A DNA stretch of 64,000 bases from Chytridium lagenaria (lineage: Eukaryota; Chytridiomycota; Chytridiomycetes; Chytridiales; Chytridiaceae): positions 310,001 through 374,000 of the forward strand of contig JAHLKC010000009.1 in assembly GCA_025449115.1 (NCBI GenBank), given 5' to 3'. Positions within the stretch are counted from its first letter, which is position 1. The number at the start of each line of letters is the position of its first letter. A program made the translations under genes and the position numbers. Of this stretch, positions 59,135 to 64,000 are shown in pieces. Under the pieces are notes generated by a model. It was not told the DNA's origin, searched no databases, and saw only the letters and a list, made by a program, of their open reading frames with translations.

Positions 59135-59332
59135 TCACTTTGACCTTGTGAACATTCTTGCAAAGAACGACTTCATCTTTGCCGAGGTGGTCGATGTGGT
59201 TGAGTTTGTGGTGGCGACTTTGGAGAGAGGGAGGCCGTATGCGTTTGCGGATTGAATAGGGTCTTTGTGGACAAAGACGGCGTTCTTTGGCATGAAGGAG
59301 GCGACGGCGGATGGAGAGTTGATGTGGCCCAT
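59135..59332 (-). CDS. Small 65-residue hypothetical protein
   Basis: A complete ATG-to-TGA frame of 65 codons starts MGHINSPSAVASFMPKNAVF and ends KSFFARMFTRSK. The C-terminal helix is basic and amphipathic, preceded by a Thr/Ser run; a short Ala/Pro N terminus lacks a signal peptide. No family is recognised. A TATA box 160 bases upstream supports it as a transcribed gene, and the codon choice is unremarkable. The C-terminal FFARMFTRSK could bind membranes or RNA; this is speculation. Confidence 0.45.
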   Translation of the reverse strand: MGHINSPSAVASFMPKNAVFVHKDPIQSANAYGLPLSKVATTNSTTSTTSAKMKSFFARMFTRSK

Positions 59333-59491
59333 TGGTGTTTGAGAGTTGAAGGAGTTGAGGGTTGGCTCGATGAAAAGTAGGCAGATGTGTTGTTTAGAGA
59401 AAGGGTGTCAAGTTAATGCTTGTGACCTGATGCCGAATGTTTTTGATGTTGTTGTGAGGGATGAGGGAAGGATGAGGGAGATGGGGCCACC

Positions 59492-59499
59492 TATTTATA
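59492..59499 (-). promoter_or_regulatory. TATA box of the small 65-residue gene
   Basis: On the minus strand the sequence reads TATAAATAG within CGCTGTATAAATAGGTGG, a perfect core TATA element. It lies 160 bases upstream of the ATG at 59332, leaving room for a 5' UTR of about 130 bases. Confidence 0.5.
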
Positions 59500-59569
59500 C
59501 AGCGTGAAGGTTGAAGGGAGGCTGAATGCGATGCGTGCGTTTCGTGAGTTGCTGTTTTTTCTTAGCGAA

Positions 59570-59592
59570 AAAATAAATAAATAAATAAATAA
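59570..59592. repeat. AAAT microsatellite
   Basis: Five to six head-to-tail AAAT units lie in the upstream region of the small gene. Confidence 0.85.
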
Positions 59593-59782
59593 CCATGTCG
59601 GAGGCAAAGCAACTTTATTCACTGAATATCGAGAATTGTCACTCAGAAATCACTGGGAATATTCCAGAAATGTCAATCTATTCGTTAATTAACCAAGGAA
59701 TATGCATTAAGTAAATGAGATAGATAATTAATTAAAAAAAACCCAAAGTTGCCCAGAAATATCTCTCAAATTCATTTGCACA

Positions 59783-59807
59783 TAATTTAATTTAATTTAA
59801 TTTAATT
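59783..59807. repeat. TTTAA pentanucleotide repeat
   Basis: About five head-to-tail units of TTTAA lie in an AT-rich intergenic stretch. Confidence 0.85.
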
Positions 59808-59906
59808 AAAACTAAAAAAGCTTTGTCCATCAGGTGGTGGGATGGATGGGAGGCAACCAATTGATGCTGGTATTCAGCTACGCAAGAAAAAAGGGAGGGA
59901 CTTCTC

Positions 59907-59936
59907 CACTCCACTCGACTCCACTCGACTCCACTC
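59907..59936. repeat. Tandem repeat with 10-base unit CCACTCGACT
   Basis: The unit CCACTCGACT occurs twice in full with a partial copy on each side. It is intergenic. Confidence 0.8.
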
Positions 59937-61095
59937 TTCGCCGAAAATATCACCGTCCCTCATCAGTCATCACCCCTGCAACCTCTCTCAAAATCTCAGA
60001 TTCACCAAATTTCCAAGAAAACTATAAAAACCAAACAAAAAAAGGTTAACGTTATAAAACTGTGATCTCCAATCCCTCGCCGATGAGGATTGGCCTCAAT
60101 ATCAACCACGTCGGAGTTGAAGGAGTTGAACTCTTTTTTTTCTTTCTTTTTCTTTCTGCTTTCCCAGCTAAACAACAAAAGTAACCCCATATGCCTTTGT
60201 TGCAGAGAAGCCAGCCACAGAGATCGTCATCCATTTGAACGCGCCACTTTTTACTTTCCGTGGCTTTCGAACTCAACTGATTCGCATGCGAATAGGGTTC
60301 CAAGGGTCGTCGTCGTCTGCACAGCCACTGGGCCAAACATGTTCGGATACCTTTATTGACATGCAGGTTTGGTAGAACAAATTAACAGTAGACAATGGGA
60401 GAGGCTTCCTCGATGATGCGGGATGATTTTTGCGCAAATAAAACAAGGTTAAAAAACGCCACTGGAGTCTTAAAAAAAATGACGTTGGCCAGAAACCTAA
60501 ACCCTTTTTTTTCCTCTTTATTTTTTTCGAGAAACACTTCTGATAATTATTTTATGACGCTCTTTCTCTCTCTCAATTCCTTCATCGGCTCAAGTCCTTT
60601 TTCACTTCATCAGCCCATTGTTGTTCGTGGCCCACGCCGCACTCAAAAGAACAAAATAATAATTGAATTAGAAACGGTTACCAATTATTAACAGACATTC
60701 ACCTACAAACAGCTCAGGCCTTCTTTCTTCACCATTAGTAGGGGAACCCGCGTCAAGATTCCAAAACGCGGAGCCAGAATAGAACATAAAAGAAAGAAAA
60801 TGAAGAAAAAAAAGCAAGAAAAAAAAAGTATGTTGCGGATACCAATTTATTTTTCACAGAAAGGTTCCAGCCAAGATTGCAGTATGGAGTCTTTTTTTAA
60901 AATGTTTCATTTCTCTCATCTGAAATATACAAAAACGAAAAAAAATAAGGGCAAAACATATCTCGCAACATTAAAAGCAGCTTCTTTAAAAGAGAAAACA
61001 CAGAAACATTGGAAGGAGAAAGGGCCGTGACAGGATCACCGAGATATGGAATACATCTCTAAACGAGGCGGGATAGAAAGAAACAGGTCAAGTTA

Positions 61096-63428
61096 TTAAC
61101 GCATTTGAATGACACCAGCGTTAATAAGGACGCGAATCTTGGCCGCAACAGCAGGGTTTTTCATATGGCTATTTGATTGAAAAAAAAAAGGTACCGTCAG
61201 TCTCTTTTTAAAAACAGGTAGGGGGGCCATCACAGAAAAAAGAAAAGAAAAGAATAACACTCACTCTGCAGCCGCAGCCGGATCCTCCTTCATTTGCTGC
61301 AAAATAGATTGCATAACTGGGTCTCCCAAGATTCTCTGCACCTCAGGATCACTCATCGCCCTCTTCAATGTCTCCTCCTTATTCTCTCCTCTCTGCACCT
61401 CATTCAGCCCAGCATAACACTTCATAATCTGTCCCTCAATCTCAGCTCCATGTTTCCCCTCCACATCCTTCGCCTTAGCTTCCTGGCAAACCTCAATCGC
61501 CTTCATGTAATCCTTCTTGGCGTGCAAAATGGCGGCTTTACGGATATACGCCTTGACGAAATTCTCGTCAAGTTTTAACGCAGAGTCACAGTCACGCTCG
61601 GCTTCGGCAAACGCCATGAGCTTGGTGTAGCATGCGGCACGGTTCGAGTAGTTGCGGGGGTCTTGGTCGTTTCGCTTAATGGCCTCGGTGTAAAGGGGAA
61701 CGGCCTCAGCGTATTTTGATTCCTTAAAGAGCTGGTTACCCTTCTCACGAGCCTCGTCAGCAAGAGGAATGGAACGGTAAGCTTCCTTGTCGGCCTTTTC
61801 CTTAAGCTTCTCAACGTCACGGAGCTTGGTAAGAATGTCAGGAGTGCGGTGTTCGGAGAGGGACTTTTGGTAAAACTTGATAGCGTTGGCGTGGTCATTC
61901 TTCTTCAAATAAGCACTGCCGATTCTTCCAAAAGCCCTATAAAAGACAAACAGCGTGAGCATTAACTTAAAAATACGGGCAATTCTTACCTTGCAATAAG
62001 CTTAAAATCAGCACGAAGCTCACGTCCCTTCTCAATGGCATCCTCGCCCACCTTGATACAGTCGTCGTACTGACCCATCTCGAAAAGCACAGCTAATCAT
62101 TGTATGTTAAAATAATTTTCAAAGCCAACCGCGAAAAAAAAAAAAAAAGAAATACGGATTGTAATCACGTACCAGACTTGTTGGTCAATACCGCAATGTT
62201 AGTCTCATCAAGCTCAAACGCCTTATCATATCCTTTGAGCGCAGTCTCAAAGTCCCTCTTTTTGTAAGCAGCGGAAGCAGCCTCCTTCTCCTTGTCAGAA
62301 GCCGCCCTCTTCGCCCTCTTCTCCTTTTCCTCATCATCAAGCTCCACCTCAGGTTCCGGCTTAGGGGCAGGCTTCTCAGCAGGGGTGGACCTGGCCTTGG
62401 GCTCAGGAACCGGAATATCCTCATCCATGTTCGCCAAGTTACTCATGTCGGAGGTGGCGCTGGCGTCGATACCCATAAGACCAAACACAAGGCTCATCAT
62501 ACGGGGATCATTCATGTACCTATTTTGTTTTAAATTAGTAAATAACAAAGGTGGGCAAAAATGAATTAACTACATTTCGATAGCCTTAGGGTTGGCCTGG
62601 CAGTCGCGCACTTTCTGCACAAAGTCGGGTTGGGCAAGGTAAGACGCGAGCTTGGGGTTACTCGCAATCTTTGAGAAAACATCCCCAGCAAAGAGCTTTC
62701 CAAATCCGCCCCCTAAAAAAAGAAAATAATAGGTTAGTCCATTCATCATAAACAAGGGTTTGAAGGAATTTAACAAACCACCAAGACCGTTGTCCTCAAG
62801 ATCAGCAAGCGCAGCCTCTGCATCCTTCAAACCCTTCTGCATCTGTGTATTGGAAGGCTCCAAAGCAAGACCAGCCTGGTAAGCCTCCACAGACTCCTTA
62901 TACCTTGACAATCCGTACAAAGCAGCGGCTTTGCGAGAGAAGCCCTATATAAATAAAATCAGCATGCGGGACGCTAGCTTGAAGGCATACCTTGGCCCAG
63001 CTGGGTTCAATTCAACAGTCTTCTCTGCATCGTCCAAAGCCTTAACATAGTCCCTCAAACTGGCGTAGGAGGCGGATCTGAATGCCGGAACATGTATAGG
63101 TATTTAACTTAAAACAAACTTTTTTTTTAATGCGTGTGCAATGTACCTGTTGGAGAAGAGAACATGGTTGGTGCTATCTAACTCAATTGCCTGGGAGAAA
63201 AACTTGATGGCTTCGGGAAACTCTCCTTTCGAAAAGTGCTTGTTGCCTTGGGCCTTAAGATCTTCGGCCTAAACAGTAAAGTAAGTTCGTGTCGGATGTA
63301 AAACAAGATATCAAGACAAATAAACACTTGAAAAGGATTCCGTAAAGTGAGTGAATGAAACGAGATAGATGCTCTCTGAACAAGCACCAATAATGGTGAC
63401 AGGGTTGAAAACGGCCACTCACAGTCAT
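61096..63428 (-). CDS. STI1: STI1/HOP, HSP70-HSP90 organising co-chaperone
   Basis: STI1 bridges HSP70 and HSP90 through TPR domains. The ATG (63426-63428) encodes only MT before an intron; exon 2 starts AEDLKAQGNKHFSKGEFPEA, the first TPR. TPR1 continues FSNRSASYASLRDYVKALDD and FSRKAAALYGLSRYKESVEA. A DP/STI1 domain follows (FSKIASNPKLASYLAQPDFV; RMMSLVFGLMGID). TPR2A has KKRDFETALKGYDKAFELDE and TPR2B has GNQLFKESKYAEAVPLYTEA, with SNRAACYTKLMAFAEAERDC and KAYIRKAAILHAKKDYMKAI carrying the carboxylate-clamp Asn/Lys/Arg residues. The final DP2 domain (MSDPEVQRILGDPVMQSILQ) ends INAGVIQMR. Six or more short introns; the frame is intact apart from splice joins. A heat-shock element lies upstream. 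Confidence 0.95.
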
Positions 63429-64000
63429 ATTGGTTTCGAGTTGGAAAAATGCGGGTAGATGGCGAGGTAGCGGCTTGATGCAAAATTACTCGGGTGCTTG
63501 CTGTAATAACAAATAAGGCGACAAAAGAAGAGAAAAGGTAAAGCTTAGTGACGAGGCGTTTCACACTTTCGAACAAAAGGGAAGGAAACTCGAGACAAAA
63601 GACATCCAGGCCTTGTCCTGTCCTGCGCAGACAACGGTTTGCCCTTGTTGAGCCAACAATGCAACTCATTCGGGTATGCATTGCGGGAATGCATGCACAG
63701 GGACGGCCATGTCGCCAACGCCCTCACCTTCAGCGCAAGAATGTCGAAGTTTGGAAAATGAATGTGGAATGCAATGGAAAAAATCCCTCTGAAAAATATT
63801 TTTTGGATGACTTGGGGTTTTCAAGGTGAAGGTTCGAGAAGAATACCAGCGCATTGCAGATAGCTGCTTTATTTTATTTACTTTGCAGAATAGAGACTAT
63901 CTCCATGGATCAGGGAAGGAATGAATGGATGTTGGGTCGTTGTAGCAGCTAAGTTAGCTAGTGTTAGCTACCTGGCCCAACACCTGCTTCCACCCAGTTC
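63429..64000. promoter_or_regulatory. Upstream region of STI1
   Basis: This 572-base region runs from the STI1 start to the window end and contains the candidate heat-shock element listed separately. Open frames on both strands have no known motif. Near 63950 the word GTTAGCTA is repeated at short spacing. Confidence 0.4.
63828..63840. promoter_or_regulatory. Candidate heat-shock element upstream of STI1
   Basis: The sequence GAAGGTTCGAGAA is a perfect three-unit HSF site (GAAnnTTCnnGAA), with a further TTC at 63820-63822 nearby. It lies 400 bases upstream of the STI1 ATG. STI1 genes are known heat-shock targets. One such match could arise by chance in 64 kb, so position is the main support. 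Confidence 0.4.

Larger units (their letters stand above)
59333..61095. other. Long intergenic region between the small gene and STI1
   Basis: This 1,763-base region contains the TATA box and three simple repeats listed separately, an AT-rich part (59580-59830), and A-rich and T-rich runs (60130-60160, 60780-60960). Short frames on both strands (for example plus 60090-60359 and 60395-60691) are rich in homopolymer-encoded residues and show no conserved motif. A non-coding RNA cannot be excluded but nothing supports one directly. Confidence 0.4.

Noticed and set aside
60052..60359. Open frames of 90-94 codons on both strands
   Set aside because: They owe their length to poly-T and poly-A runs encoding Phe or Lys; no conserved feature was seen.
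1..64000. Search for tRNA genes, rRNA, CRISPR arrays, transposons and retroelement proteins
   Set aside because: No plausible tRNA B box with a matching A box, no regular repeat-spacer array, and no transposase or reverse-transcriptase sequence was found by eye. A tRNAscan or RepeatMasker run would be decisive.

Overview
This window is nuclear DNA from an opisthokont microbe, most likely an early-diverging fungus or close relative (chytrid- or aphelid-like) and not an ascomycete or basidiomycete. Genes are dense and on both strands. They are interrupted by short GT-AG introns, many of about 45-60 nt, some with a CTAAC-type branch point. Fungal-looking genes (a YAK1-type kinase, a WSC-domain cell-surface protein, a GGA adaptor with yeast-like VHS sequence) sit beside genes typical of animals and protists (DCAF12, malonyl-CoA decarboxylase, a large MyTH4-FERM myosin). 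I see no transposon, CRISPR array, rRNA or tRNA gene.

Layout from left to right: a cut-off Ser-rich gene (-, 1-800); GGA clathrin adaptor (-, 1358-3781); CCT2 chaperonin subunit (-, 4242-6390); DCAF12 WD40 protein (-, 7217-9215); CHD1 chromatin remodeler (+, 9821-15660); a PIG-X/PBN1-like ER protein (-, 16212-17873); fructosamine-3-kinase family protein (+, 18000-19226); an unknown protein with a C-terminal membrane segment (-, 19574-21664); malonyl-CoA decarboxylase ending in SKL (+, about 22274-24898); a coiled-coil protein (-, 25257-28672); a dual MyTH4-FERM myosin (-, 28993-36776); a degenerate small-GTPase-like protein (+, 37099-38265); YAK1 kinase (-, 38738-43591); an unknown membrane protein (-, 44417-46641); alpha-SNAP (-, 46861-48130); ERCC6/RAD26 (+, 49294-53563); a WSC-domain receptor (+, 54510-56129); a FAD-dependent oxidoreductase ending in SKM (+, 56970-58593); a small 65-residue protein (-, 59135-59332); and the STI1/HOP co-chaperone (-, 61096-63428).

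The genes are mostly housekeeping and show no operon-like functional cluster. Shared themes are protein folding (CCT2, STI1), vesicle traffic (GGA, alpha-SNAP), chromatin and repair remodelers (CHD1, ERCC6), and two enzymes with peroxisomal-type C termini. Several neighbours are divergent and may share promoters.

A strong technical signal runs through the window. Highly conserved genes are broken by single-base indels, many in homopolymers, and some indel pairs compensate within a few codons. This looks like residual sequencing or assembly error, not pseudogenisation. Gene spans below therefore cover the recognisable gene from first to last coding base, across introns and apparent frameshifts. 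The most interesting biology is the class VII-like myosin and the adjacent divergent pseudo-GTPase.
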